From the NCBI RefSeq assembly GCF_005844325.1, contig NZ_SPFY01000003.1, forward strand, positions 1-64,000: a DNA stretch of 64,000 bases, written 5' to 3'. Under the pieces are notes generated by a model. That model worked only from the letters and a program-made list of their open reading frames with translations. It was not told where the DNA came from and made no database searches. This DNA is from Collinsella aerofaciens (GTDB taxonomy: Bacteria > Actinomycetota > Coriobacteriia > Coriobacteriales > Coriobacteriaceae). Position 1 is the first letter of the stretch. Every line of letters begins with the position of its first letter. Shown in pieces: positions 31,059-39,290 of this stretch. The translations under genes were made by a program, and so were the position numbers.

Positions 31059-32908
31059 GAAAGATCACTCTCCGTATAGGTTCTTTGGTATCCGAGCAAA
31101 TATAGGCATATCCCAACGATTATAGAGGATAGGGTTCCCGCAACCGCCGCCTTGACGACGACCGCGCCCGCAAGGCTGGCAATTTCCATATGGTGTGCAA
31201 GACAGAGCGACGTCGCGGTGCCTATTCCGCAGCCGGCGATGGCAGCGATTGCAGCCAGGTTCGAGCCCTGCTCGGCACGCTTGGCATGGGCGTTGAGCAG
31301 CAGAGATGTCAGTGCAGCTGTCGCCGCGACAAGCACAACGGCAGCCCAGAAGAGCATGTCTCCCAGCGCCGCGGCAACATTGCCGAGCCCCAGCGCGCCT
31401 CCGGCGGAAAGCGCAACCGTAGCCAGGCGGCCAAAAAGCGCGCCCATCCCCGTGGCGGCCGCGGCGCTTGCCGGGCCGAGCCAAAAGGCCGCGATGCCGG
31501 CGGCGACCCCGGCGGCAAGGAGGACGTCGCCCGTTAGACAGCCAAGTGCCACCGCGCAGGTGAGCGCCGCGCTCGCGGCCGCCTCGGTGCGTCCCCAGGC
31601 GATCCACCAACCGGACATGGTGGCGGCAAAGAGCACCGCGACGGGTAGCATCGACAGGATGCCCTGCGTCTGCATGGTGGCGTTGGCCATAAGTACCAAA
31701 AAGCCCACGGCCGAGATGGCCGAGCCAATCTGCGGGGCCAGGCCGGCGGCCGCCCCAATCGCGATGGCCGCGGCAATAAGTCCGGGAAGCGCCGCGACGC
31801 CAGCCGTCTGCATGATCAAAAAGCTAAAGGCACCACACGTTAGCGCCGAGATGGCGCGCATGGTGTAATCGCGTGCGTGGCTCCAGCGCGTGCCGGCCCA
31901 GCCGAGTGCGGGGTCGACCTCGATGGTGTCGTCCTCATAGGGTAGCGATTCGATATCGTCTGCCGCGCGCTCGTCATCCGACAGCTCGCCCACCATCTGC
32001 TCCAGGCTGCGACGGCCCTCGCGCACGCTGCCCAAGTCGTCGAGCAGCTGGTCGCAAAATGCCTCAATGCTGTTGGGGCGGTCTTGCGGCATGGGGGAGA
32101 GGGCGCTCATGAGCGCAGCCTCGGCTCCCGGGGGAAAGTGCGGGATGAGCTCGCTGGGATAGGTGGCACCGCCGATGATACGGCCGAGCGAGTCGCCGGG
32201 CGTGGCGGCCATAAAGGGAGCGCTGCCGCACAGGCCCTCGTAGATCACACAGGCGAGGGCAAAGACATCGGCGCGCTCGTCAACCGTGCCAGTTTCGATG
32301 TCGAGCTGCTCGGGTGGCATGTAGCCGATGGTGCCGCCGCGCGAGCCGCCAAAGCCGCCGGCAGACGACAGCCGCGCCATGCCAAAGTCGGTGAGCTTTA
32401 CATTGCCCGAGTGGTCGATGAGCACGTTGGCGGGCTTAATGTCCAGGTGGAGCACGCCGTTGCTATGGGCGAAAGTGAGTGCCTGGCCCAGCGTGTCGGC
32501 AATTGCCGCGGCCTCGTCAAAGGTGAGCGAATGGCCGTCCACACGATGCAAAAACTCGGCTAGGGACATGCCGTCGACATACTCCATGACCAGGTAGGCA
32601 TAGGCGGTATCGTGCGTAAAGTCGATAACCTGCACGATATTGGGATGTTGAAGCATGGCGGCGGTGTGTGCCTCGCGCAGGACATCCATGATGTCGCTGG
32701 CGGGCATGCCGGCACCGCTTGTGAGGGGGATACGCTTAATGGCGACGCGACGGCGCAGGTGCGTGTCGCGGCAAATCTCGATGGAGCCAAAACCGCCGGT
32801 TGCAAGCGTCTCGAGCGGCTGGAACCGCTTGAGCAGCTCGCGAGAGCTGGTGCCCTCCAAGGGAACGTCCGGCGAGAACCGGGCGGTATGTTGCGAGAAA
32901 AGCGGCAT
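31055..32908 (-). CDS. Membrane Ser/Thr protein kinase with multi-pass C-terminus
   Basis: The product has 617 residues. ATG 32908 is preceded by GAGGG; a TTG two codons earlier is less likely. Kinase domain about 25-290: ATGGFGSIEICRD P-loop, VAIKRIPL lysine, HLDIKPANVLI catalytic loop (HLD instead of HRD), DFGMARL and MPPEQL. After an acidic linker come about eight to ten hydrophobic helices filling residues 340-610 with almost no loops. PknA, the usual partner in this cluster, has one helix, so this is a different membrane module that might sense lipid or membrane state (inference). It begins the fhaA-fhaB-pstP operon. Confidence 0.88.
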   Translation of the reverse strand: MPLFSQHTARFSPDVPLEGTSSRELLKRFQPLETLATGGFGSIEICRDTHLRRRVAIKRIPLTSGAGMPASDIMDVLREAHTAAMLQHPNIVQVIDFTHDTAYAYLVMEYVDGMSLAEFLHRVDGHSLTFDEAAAIADTLGQALTFAHSNGVLHLDIKPANVLIDHSGNVKLTDFGMARLSSAGGFGGSRGGTIGYMPPEQLDIETGTVDERADVFALACVIYEGLCGSAPFMAATPGDSLGRIIGGATYPSELIPHFPPGAEAALMSALSPMPQDRPNSIEAFCDQLLDDLGSVREGRRSLEQMVGELSDDERAADDIESLPYEDDTIEVDPALGWAGTRWSHARDYTMRAISALTCGAFSFLIMQTAGVAALPGLIAAAIAIGAAAGLAPQIGSAISAVGFLVLMANATMQTQGILSMLPVAVLFAATMSGWWIAWGRTEAAASAALTCAVALGCLTGDVLLAAGVAAGIAAFWLGPASAAAATGMGALFGRLATVALSAGGALGLGNVAAALGDMLFWAAVVLVAATAALTSLLLNAHAKRAEQGSNLAAIAAIAGCGIGTATSLCLAHHMEIASLAGAVVVKAAVAGTLSSIIVGICLYLLGYQRTYTESDLS

Positions 32909-33049
32909 GGCCAACCCTCGTGCGTTTAAAGTTCGTTTGCGAGCGGCGGGCCAGGGTCAAGCCGTTCGCGGTGGCATAGATGCTGCTAGTTTAGCACGCT
33001 CGGGCGCATGGTGAAGGTAGCGGGGCGAGGTGGCCTATCTGACTTGGCC

Positions 33050-33766
33050 TTAGCGCTTCTTCTTGTTCTTCTTCTGCTTGCGCTGTTTGGCCTTTGCGTT
33101 CTTGGGCTCGCTTTCCTGCTTGGCCTTGGCAGCGGCCTTTTCGGCCTTCATCTTCTTGCGTTTGGTCTCGATGCGCAGCTTTTTGTTGATGCGCGCCTTG
33201 AGGAAGGAGCCAAACTGCTCGGCATCACCACGTACAAAGGTGTCCTTGGGGATCGTCACGCCCTGCTCGGCGAACATGGCCACAAAGATGCGCTCGCCGT
33301 CGAGCACGTGGTCGAGCTTCTCAAACGGGAAGAACTGCGACTTGCCGCTCTTGCCCCAGACCATCAGGCCGTCCTCGTTGGCGGCGACGCGGCGGTAGCG
33401 GCCGCCCATGGACTCGTCGGCCTCGACGGCTTCGATAAAGTCGCGCGCGAGCGTATGGTGCAGATTTTTGCTCCACCAGGCCAAAAAGGCGCCGAACACG
33501 ATCAGCACGACGCCGAACTTGATCCAGCTGCCGCCGGCCACCAGCATGCCGATGCCGATGAGCGCGGCAATCGCGGCGGCGACGTACAGGGAGCCACGGC
33601 GCCTGGGCGAGGCAACCAAGCGGGCGAAATCGGTGACGAGGTCGTTTTCGTACTGATACTCGTTGAGGTACAGGATGCCGTCGTCGGCTGCGGCCTGCTT
33701 CTCGAGCGCGACCTCGACCTGGTCGGCTGCTTCGGAGGGAACGAGGTTGCTCTCTGCGTCTGCCAT
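33050..33766 (-). CDS. YcxB-like two-helix membrane protein
   Basis: The product has 238 residues. Two hydrophobic helices at about 60-100 (LYVAAAIAALIGIGMLVAGG and the following FGVVLIVFGAFLAWW) precede a YcxB-like C-terminal domain (GKSGKSQFFPFEKLDHVL, FAEQGVTIPKDTF). The last 45 residues are almost all Lys, Ala and Glu (coiled and basic) and probably touch nucleic acid or the membrane surface. The function is unknown. It lies upstream of the kinase operon on the same strand but 140 bases away, and diverges from dnaX. Confidence 0.75.
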   Translation of the reverse strand: MADAESNLVPSEAADQVEVALEKQAAADDGILYLNEYQYENDLVTDFARLVASPRRRGSLYVAAAIAALIGIGMLVAGGSWIKFGVVLIVFGAFLAWWSKNLHHTLARDFIEAVEADESMGGRYRRVAANEDGLMVWGKSGKSQFFPFEKLDHVLDGERIFVAMFAEQGVTIPKDTFVRGDAEQFGSFLKARINKKLRIETKRKKMKAEKAAAKAKQESEPKNAKAKQRKQKKNKKKR

Positions 33767-33881
33767 GCTCTTTGGACTCCTATCGCGGCGGGCTCGCCGT
33801 ACGGGTTATTATGGATGCAGTATGCCGTGCGACCGCATGGCCGCCGCGGCAACAAGACTCAGTATACCCGGGGGAGCACCC

Positions 33882-36374
33882 ATGGAATCGTTGTACCGAA
33901 AGTATCGCCCGCTCACCTTCGACTCCGTGGTGGGCCAGCAGCATATCGTCTCGACGCTCGAGCACGCCATCACCGAGGGGCGCCTGTCCCACGCGTACCT
34001 GTTTTGCGGTCCGCGCGGCACGGGCAAGACCACCATGGCGCGTATTCTTGCCAAGGCGCTGCTCTGCCGCAATGCCGAGGCGGCGCGCGCCGAGGGTGCG
34101 AGCGGCTGCATGCCCGACGGCACCTGTGAGGAATGCGAGCTCATCGCCGAGGGCAACCACCCAGACGTCTACGAGCTCGATGCCGCAAGCCGCACCGGCG
34201 TAGACAACGTGCGCGAGGAGATCATCAACTCCGTCAACTTTGCCCCGGTGCGTGGCAAGTACAAGATCTATATCATCGACGAGGTCCACATGCTCACGAC
34301 GGCGGCGTTTAACGCGCTGCTCAAGACGCTCGAGGAGCCGCCGGCGCACGTGATCTTTGTGCTGTGCACCACCGACCCGCAAAAGATTCTGGAGACCATC
34401 CTCTCGCGCTGCCAGCGCTTCGATTTCCACCGCATCGGTAACGAGGATATCGAGCATCGCCTGTCCTACGTGTGCGAGCAGGAGGGCTTCGATTACGACG
34501 ACGAGGCGCTCGCCATCGTGGCGCGCCATGCCAAGGGCGGCATGCGCGACGCGCTTTCCACGCTGGAGCAGCTGAGCGTTTTTGGCAACGGAGCCGTGCA
34601 TGCGGACGATGCCCGCTCGCTTTTGGGCGAGGTTTCGGACCAGATCCTGGGCGAGTTTGCGCGCGCCATTGCCGATCGTGATGTCGCCGAGCTCTATGGG
34701 CTGATTCGCGCGCAGGTCGAGGAAGGTAACGATCTGCTGGAACTGACGCGCGACCTGGTGGCGCACGTGCGCGACGTGTATGTTGCCTGCGTTGCCCGTG
34801 CCCGTGCCGAGTTGTTTGAGGGCGGCTCCGAGCAGGCCGAGGCGCTTGCTGCCGAGGCCGCTGCCTTTGGCGAGCATCCTGCCGACCGCCTGGCTCGTGT
34901 GCTGACAGTGCTCGACGATGCCGCACTGGAGATGAGGGGCGCGAGCGACGTGCGCCTGGTGCTCGAGATTGCCTGCACGCGTCTGGCGCGTCCCGAGGCT
35001 GATTTAACGATTGAGGCATTGGCCGAGCGCGTGGCACGCCTGGAGGCCATGGTTGCCAACGCCGCCGTGCCGGCGAGCGTGGCTGCTGCTCAGGCCGCCG
35101 CGCCTGCAGCATCCGTACCCGCTGCTGCCCAACAGCCGACGCTCATTTCGGGCGCCCGCGCTGCCGCCCCGGCGGCATCCGCTGCCCCCGCTGCTACGTC
35201 CGCGCGCCAGGGCGGTATGCCTTGGGACCGTGGTGCTGCCGCTCCGACGGCTCAGCCTGCGCCCCGTTCTGCGTCCGTGTCAGCTTCCAAGCCTGCAGCG
35301 CCTGCACCTCAGCCTGCGCCGGCTCCGACGCCTCAGCCCGTTGCGGCCCCCGCGCCTGCCACCGCTCCGGCACCTAAGCCCCAGTCCAACAACGCCGCCC
35401 AGGTTGCCGCCGCCGGTGCCGCCGAGACGCCCGCGGTCGAGGATGCCGGAGAGCTGCAGCGCAAATGGGCCGAGGTTGTCGAGCGTGTCAAGGCGCGTCA
35501 GGCTTCCTACGCAGGGCTTTTGCTCAACGCCCGCGCCACGGCCGACGACGGCTCCAAGCTCACGGTCTCGTTCCCCGCGGGTTCGACTTTTGCCATCAAG
35601 ATGCTCGGTCGCGCCGATACGCAGTCGGTGGTCCTGCCGACGGTCTGCGCGGTCTTCGGTCGTCGTACCGTCGACTATGTCCTGGATGGGGGTGGCACGC
35701 CGGCTCCTCAACATGAGGAGCATTCTCCATCTGCACGGGCTGCGGTATCTGCGGACCCGCAACCCGTGTCCTCGGTGCCCCCTGCATCCTCGAGCGCCAG
35801 CGCGACGCAGCCAAAAGCGGCGCCGGTAGCGGCACCGACCCCGTCGGCGCCTGAACCCGCTGCGCCCAAACCGGCTGCTCCGATCCCCGCGCCCAAGTCC
35901 GCTGCCGCGCCTGCGCCCAAGTCATCCGACCTGGCCAAGGCCCCTTGGCTGCGCTCCGACAACCCTGCCGGTGCTCCTGCCACGGGCAAGCTCCCGACCG
36001 AGCCCGCGCCCCGAGCGCCCGAGCGCGCGTCCGTCCCCATGGCTCAGCCGCCTGCGCAGGCTGCGCCATGGGAATCCGAGCAGGTGCCCTACGACGATGC
36101 TATGGTCGGTGGTTTTGCTGCCGATGCCGGCGGGGACGATCTGCCCCCGTTCGACGTGCCGGGTGCGGCGTCCGCGACCAAGGCCGCTGCTGTGGCACCC
36201 GCAGCCTCTGCAAACGACGACGTCCCCGCCGCTCCCTGGGAATCCAATCCCGGTGCTGGCAGCCCCTTCGGCCATCAGGGCGCAGCCCCGAGCATCCCGC
36301 AGACCGAGGACGAGGCCAAGGCCCTCATCCGCAGCGTCTTTGGCCAGGCCACCATCTTCAAGCCGGTGGAGTAG
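33882..36374 (+). CDS. dnaX: DNA polymerase III gamma/tau subunit
   Basis: The product has 830 residues. ATG 33882 follows GGGGGAG and gives the standard N-terminus ESLYRKYRPLTFDSVVGQ; the longer frame upstream is not coding. The AAA+ clamp-loader part holds Walker A GPRGTGKTT, the zinc module (CRNAE...CMPDGTCEEC), DEVHML and the SRC-type sensor LSRCQRFDF. From about 380 to 830 the protein is mostly Ala and Pro, with one folded island at about 520-600 (LQRKWAEVVERVKARQAS) like domain V of tau, which binds the polymerase. No frameshift signal for a short gamma form was noticed. Confidence 0.96.
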   Translation: MESLYRKYRPLTFDSVVGQQHIVSTLEHAITEGRLSHAYLFCGPRGTGKTTMARILAKALLCRNAEAARAEGASGCMPDGTCEECELIAEGNHPDVYELDAASRTGVDNVREEIINSVNFAPVRGKYKIYIIDEVHMLTTAAFNALLKTLEEPPAHVIFVLCTTDPQKILETILSRCQRFDFHRIGNEDIEHRLSYVCEQEGFDYDDEALAIVARHAKGGMRDALSTLEQLSVFGNGAVHADDARSLLGEVSDQILGEFARAIADRDVAELYGLIRAQVEEGNDLLELTRDLVAHVRDVYVACVARARAELFEGGSEQAEALAAEAAAFGEHPADRLARVLTVLDDAALEMRGASDVRLVLEIACTRLARPEADLTIEALAERVARLEAMVANAAVPASVAAAQAAAPAASVPAAAQQPTLISGARAAAPAASAAPAATSARQGGMPWDRGAAAPTAQPAPRSASVSASKPAAPAPQPAPAPTPQPVAAPAPATAPAPKPQSNNAAQVAAAGAAETPAVEDAGELQRKWAEVVERVKARQASYAGLLLNARATADDGSKLTVSFPAGSTFAIKMLGRADTQSVVLPTVCAVFGRRTVDYVLDGGGTPAPQHEEHSPSARAAVSADPQPVSSVPPASSSASATQPKAAPVAAPTPSAPEPAAPKPAAPIPAPKSAAAPAPKSSDLAKAPWLRSDNPAGAPATGKLPTEPAPRAPERASVPMAQPPAQAAPWESEQVPYDDAMVGGFAADAGGDDLPPFDVPGAASATKAAAVAPAASANDDVPAAPWESNPGAGSPFGHQGAAPSIPQTEDEAKALIRSVFGQATIFKPVE

Positions 36375-36395
36375 CTGCGTAGGCGGGTATACTGC

Positions 36396-36869
36396 TCAAG
36401 AAGAGGACCCCTTGTCCGGGCGCATCTGTATTTCGGACATGTGTAGTGTGGTGCCGCGTATGTCGCATTTGAGCAGACAGGTGCGTGACGGTCGGCCTAG
36501 GATGCTGAGGTCGATACGATACGTCGCATGGCTGTCCGTGTACTCGACTTGCTCGGCGTTAATGGTTGCTCCGATTGCCAAATAAACGCCTAGCTCGGCA
36601 TCGACAATCTTGAAGTCCTTTATCTTGACCTTGAACTCTTGATAGAGGGACGGGCTGTTGTAGTAGACGGTTCGGGTTCCGTCGGTGCACTCATCGGTCG
36701 TCTCCCATTTGACGACGGGCTGGTCCGAGCTGGCTATCAGCAGTTCTGCTCCAAAAGCTATGGCATGGGTGATGACAACCAGCAATGCCCAGCCGACAAA
36801 GAGATAGAGAACCACATATGCAACGGGGTGTTTTGAGCGGATGTTTTGGAGCGCGTTGGGGGCATTCAT
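36396..36869 (-). CDS. Small single-pass membrane protein, unknown
   Basis: The product has 157 residues; GGAGGTG precedes the start. One helix at about 18-42 (VLYLFVGWALLVVITHAIAF) is followed by an outer domain of about 115 residues rich in beta-type segments with three Cys (ECTDGT, CLLKCD). No family is recognised. It is flanked by dnaX and ybaB on the other strand. Codon use looks slightly less GC-biased than the neighbours, which may mean recent gain. Confidence 0.7.
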   Translation of the reverse strand: MNAPNALQNIRSKHPVAYVVLYLFVGWALLVVITHAIAFGAELLIASSDQPVVKWETTDECTDGTRTVYYNSPSLYQEFKVKIKDFKIVDAELGVYLAIGATINAEQVEYTDSHATYRIDLSILGRPSRTCLLKCDIRGTTLHMSEIQMRPDKGSSS

Positions 36870-37208
36870 GGGGCACCTCCAAATTACTATCTATGGCAAT
36901 CAAATTATACCCTGCCGCCATGTGCGCCGCCTCGAGCAGCGGTTCGGCATTTAGCTATTTAGTGGCGCACATGAAATGCCGGATTCGGCTCTACTAGATT
37001 GAGTGTGCGATATTATGCAACCTTGCATAATTCGACCTTGCATAATCTTTGAGTGCGGTTTGTATTGGAGGACATGTATATCGACTGAGGTAACACGTCC
37101 GCCCCGCTCTCTCGCCGCGCGCCGTGGTACGATTTTTGAGTTTGAAAGTCCCGCCGTGCTCCGGCTGCCCTTGCAGCTCGGCGTGCGGCCGCACGTAAAG
37201 GAGCCATC
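36870..37208 (+). promoter_or_regulatory. Control region of ybaB-recR with TTGCATAAT repeats
   Basis: ATTATGCAA (37011-37019) and TTGCATAAT (37022-37030) form a perfect inverted repeat. A third TTGCATAAT at 37037-37045 repeats 15 bp further on. GTGGTACGAT, with TACGAT near 37126, is a candidate -10 box, and AAAGGAG stands before ybaB. No gene is seen in this gap. Confidence 0.5.
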
Positions 37209-37529
37209 ATGGCCGGTATGAACATGCAGCAGATGATGAAGCAGGCTCGCAAGATGCAGGAGCAGCTTGCCGCCGCGCAGGAGAACCTCAAGTCCCAGAC
37301 CGTCGACGCCTCTGCCGGCGGCGGCATGGTCAAGGTGACCGTTAACGGCGAGATGGAGCTCGTCAACCTCACCATCGATCCCGATGCGCTCGATCCCGAG
37401 GACGTCGATATGCTGCAGGATATGATCATGGCTGCCGTCAACGAGGCCGTTCGCGGCGTCAACGAGCTCGCCAACAAGCAGATGGGCGCCATCACCGGCG
37501 GCCTCAACATCCCGGGCATGCCGTTCTAA
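37209..37529 (+). CDS. ybaB: YbaB/EbfC nucleoid-associated protein
   Basis: The product has 106 residues. The Met-rich N-terminus ([16 protein letters not shown]) followed by [23 protein letters not shown] and the C-terminal helix are diagnostic. The protein binds DNA as a dimer and is nearly always encoded between dnaX and recR, as here. The gap to recR is 13 bases, so they form one operon. Confidence 0.96.
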   Translation: MAGMNMQQMMKQARKMQEQLAAAQENLKSQTVDASAGGGMVKVTVNGEMELVNLTIDPDALDPEDVDMLQDMIMAAVNEAVRGVNELANKQMGAITGGLNIPGMPF

Positions 37530-37542
37530 GACACGCATATAT

Positions 37543-38139
37543 ATGAGTGCCAACCACAGTCTGCAAAAACTGCTCGATGAGCTGGGCCGTCTGCCGGGCA
37601 TTGGTCCCAAGTCGGCCCAGCGCATCGCCTATTACCTGTTGGAGGCCGACGCCGAGGAGGCGCGCCGCCTGGCCGAGGCCATCCTGGAGGTCAAGCAGGA
37701 GGTCCACTTTTGCAGCCGCTGCTTTAACTACGCCACGGCCGACGAGTGCTCCATCTGCCAGGACCCGATGCGCGATACCACTCGCATTTGCGTGGTGGGC
37801 GAGCCGCGCGATGTCCAGGCGATCGAGCGCACGGGCAGCTACCACGGCCTCTACCACGTATTGGGCGGCGTGATCAGTCCCATGGACAAGATTGGCCCCG
37901 AGCAGCTGCACATTCGAGAGCTGCTGGCACGCTTGGGCCACGAGGACATCCACGAGGTCATCATCGCCACCAACCCCAATATTGAGGGCGAGACCACGGC
38001 GAGCTATCTGGCCCGTACCATCAAGCCGTTGGGCGTCGAGGTGTCGCGTCTGGCAAGCGGCCTTCCCGTGGGCGGCGACTTGGAGTATGCCGACGAGCTT
38101 ACGCTTGGCCGCGCCATCGAGGCCCGCCGCGCGATTTAG
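37543..38139 (+). CDS. recR: Recombination protein RecR
   Basis: The product has 198 residues. It shows a helix-hairpin-helix ([20 protein letters not shown]), a four-Cys zinc finger ([16 protein letters not shown]) and a Toprim domain ([14 protein letters not shown]), ending with the Walker-like [18 protein letters not shown]. RecR with RecF and RecO loads RecA at gaps. No strong ribosome site precedes the ATG, so translation probably depends on ybaB. Confidence 0.97.
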   Translation: MSANHSLQKLLDELGRLPGIGPKSAQRIAYYLLEADAEEARRLAEAILEVKQEVHFCSRCFNYATADECSICQDPMRDTTRICVVGEPRDVQAIERTGSYHGLYHVLGGVISPMDKIGPEQLHIRELLARLGHEDIHEVIIATNPNIEGETTASYLARTIKPLGVEVSRLASGLPVGGDLEYADELTLGRAIEARRAI

Positions 38140-38176
38140 GTGGCGAGCCTGCTCCTGCCGTATGTTTTCCTCGCGA

Positions 38177-38206
38177 CGCACGGGGTAGTCATAATTTCCC
38201 CGTGCG
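38177..38206 (+). terminator. Hairpin after recR
   Basis: CGCACGGGG and CCCCGTGCG pair perfectly around a 12-base AT-rich loop. It lacks a T run, so termination is uncertain. TTTGTTG-TG-CAACAAA (38215-38230) follows as a short palindrome. Confidence 0.45.
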
Positions 38207-38291
38207 ACTGTGAGTTTGTTGTGCAACAAAGATGCTTCGTATCCGCTTATCGCATGGATGCTTCCGCTCGCATCCTTAATTTGTCCATTCG

Positions 38292-38369
38292 TTGCGCAAC
38301 CTTTTTGGTTCGCTGATACACTCAAATATGGATTCGAATGAATGCGCCGCTCCCGAGCGGCGTGTTTTT
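38292..38369 (+). promoter_or_regulatory. Promoter and leader hairpin of the secreted protein/kinase/FHA operon
   Basis: TTGCGC (38292-38297) and TACACT (38317-38322) can serve as -35 and -10 with 19 bp between. The -35 lies inside the palindrome GTTGCGCAAC (38291-38300). About 20 bases after the -10, CGCCGCT-CCCG-AGCGGCG (38345-38362) followed by five T residues makes a terminator-like hairpin in the leader. TTGGAGGAG follows at once. Confidence 0.5.
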
Positions 38370-38384
38370 GTTGGAGGAGAACGC

Positions 38385-39290
38385 ATGCGGCCCGGTGGCA
38401 CTCAGACAAAGCGCGGCGCCGCGGTGCGCATACGACGCCGACTGGGCTTGGCGCCGCGGGCGTACGCACTGCTATCGTGCTCGCTGGTGCTGGTCATGGC
38501 TGGCGTTTCTGCCTATGGCATGACCGTGCCGTCCATGATGCAGGCGCATGCCGCACGCGAACCGCGCGTGGGGCATGAGGTCAAAAGTGATCTGGGTACC
38601 ACGACTGGATATGCTTGGGCAAGTGTGGTCGCGCATATTGTGTTTGGCACCGACGATGCGGACGGCGCCGAGGCCCCGGACAACGAAGTCACGCTTGCCA
38701 ATGGCAAAACCATCGTGCTCACCAACACCAAGATCATCGATCGATTGTCCAACAATAGCGTGGCGGCAACGGTGAATAAGGTCGAGCAGCAAAAGGAGCA
38801 GGACGCCCAGCAGTCCGGAAAGCCCGGTAGCTCGGATACTTCTGGCTCCGGCTCGGATTCATCGAGTTCGGGCGGCGGCTCTGGGTCGGGTTCCTCTACC
38901 GGAGGGCCTGGAAACGGCGGCTCGACGGGCGGCAACACTGACAACGATGCAAACTCCGGCGGCCTTTCCGCTGCTGAGGAAGAGGGCATTCACAGTTGGC
39001 TTGTGACCAAGTACAACATGCTCGACAGTTACGTTTCTCGTGCCAATGACGTGGTCTCGACCTATAACTCTACGGGAGATCCCAGGCCGTGCGACAGCCT
39101 GGTCGGGGAGATGTTTGTCATTCGAGCCGAGTTCGGTCGTCAGACATTCTCGCCCCGGTCAAAGTGGTATCAGCAGTATGCCAATCTGTGGGGCTGTTAC
39201 ACCAACCTATGTCAATGGGTTGGCCATTACGGCGATGATGACGTCGCGCTCGGTAACTTCAACAATAACGTGGCGGCGCTTGCCCTATGA
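38385..39290 (+). CDS. Membrane-anchored protein with Ser/Gly linker, unknown
   Basis: The product has 301 residues. ATG 38385 has TTGGAGGAG upstream. After a basic N-terminus (RIRRRLGLAPR) one helix (YALLSCSLVLVMAGVSAYGM) anchors or exports the protein. A middle region leads into a 50-residue linker of Ser, Gly, Asp and Asn, and then a helical C-terminal domain of about 95 residues with many aromatic residues (WLVTKYNMLDSYV, YQQYANLWGCY). It is the first gene of an operon with a kinase and an FHA protein. Its stop overlaps the kinase start (ATGATGA). It is a plausible substrate or outer partner of that kinase (inference). Confidence 0.75.
   Translation: MRPGGTQTKRGAAVRIRRRLGLAPRAYALLSCSLVLVMAGVSAYGMTVPSMMQAHAAREPRVGHEVKSDLGTTTGYAWASVVAHIVFGTDDADGAEAPDNEVTLANGKTIVLTNTKIIDRLSNNSVAATVNKVEQQKEQDAQQSGKPGSSDTSGSGSDSSSSGGGSGSGSSTGGPGNGGSTGGNTDNDANSGGLSAAEEEGIHSWLVTKYNMLDSYVSRANDVVSTYNSTGDPRPCDSLVGEMFVIRAEFGRQTFSPRSKWYQQYANLWGCYTNLCQWVGHYGDDDVALGNFNNNVAALAL

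Noticed and set aside
33767-33881. Small SRP RNA before dnaX
   Set aside because: The gap lacks the conserved GGAAG/AGCAG apical region of the SRP RNA.
36375-36400. Promoter GGGTATACT just after dnaX
   Set aside because: It points into the 3' end of an opposing gene and has no -35 box; the next plus-strand gene is 800 bases away.
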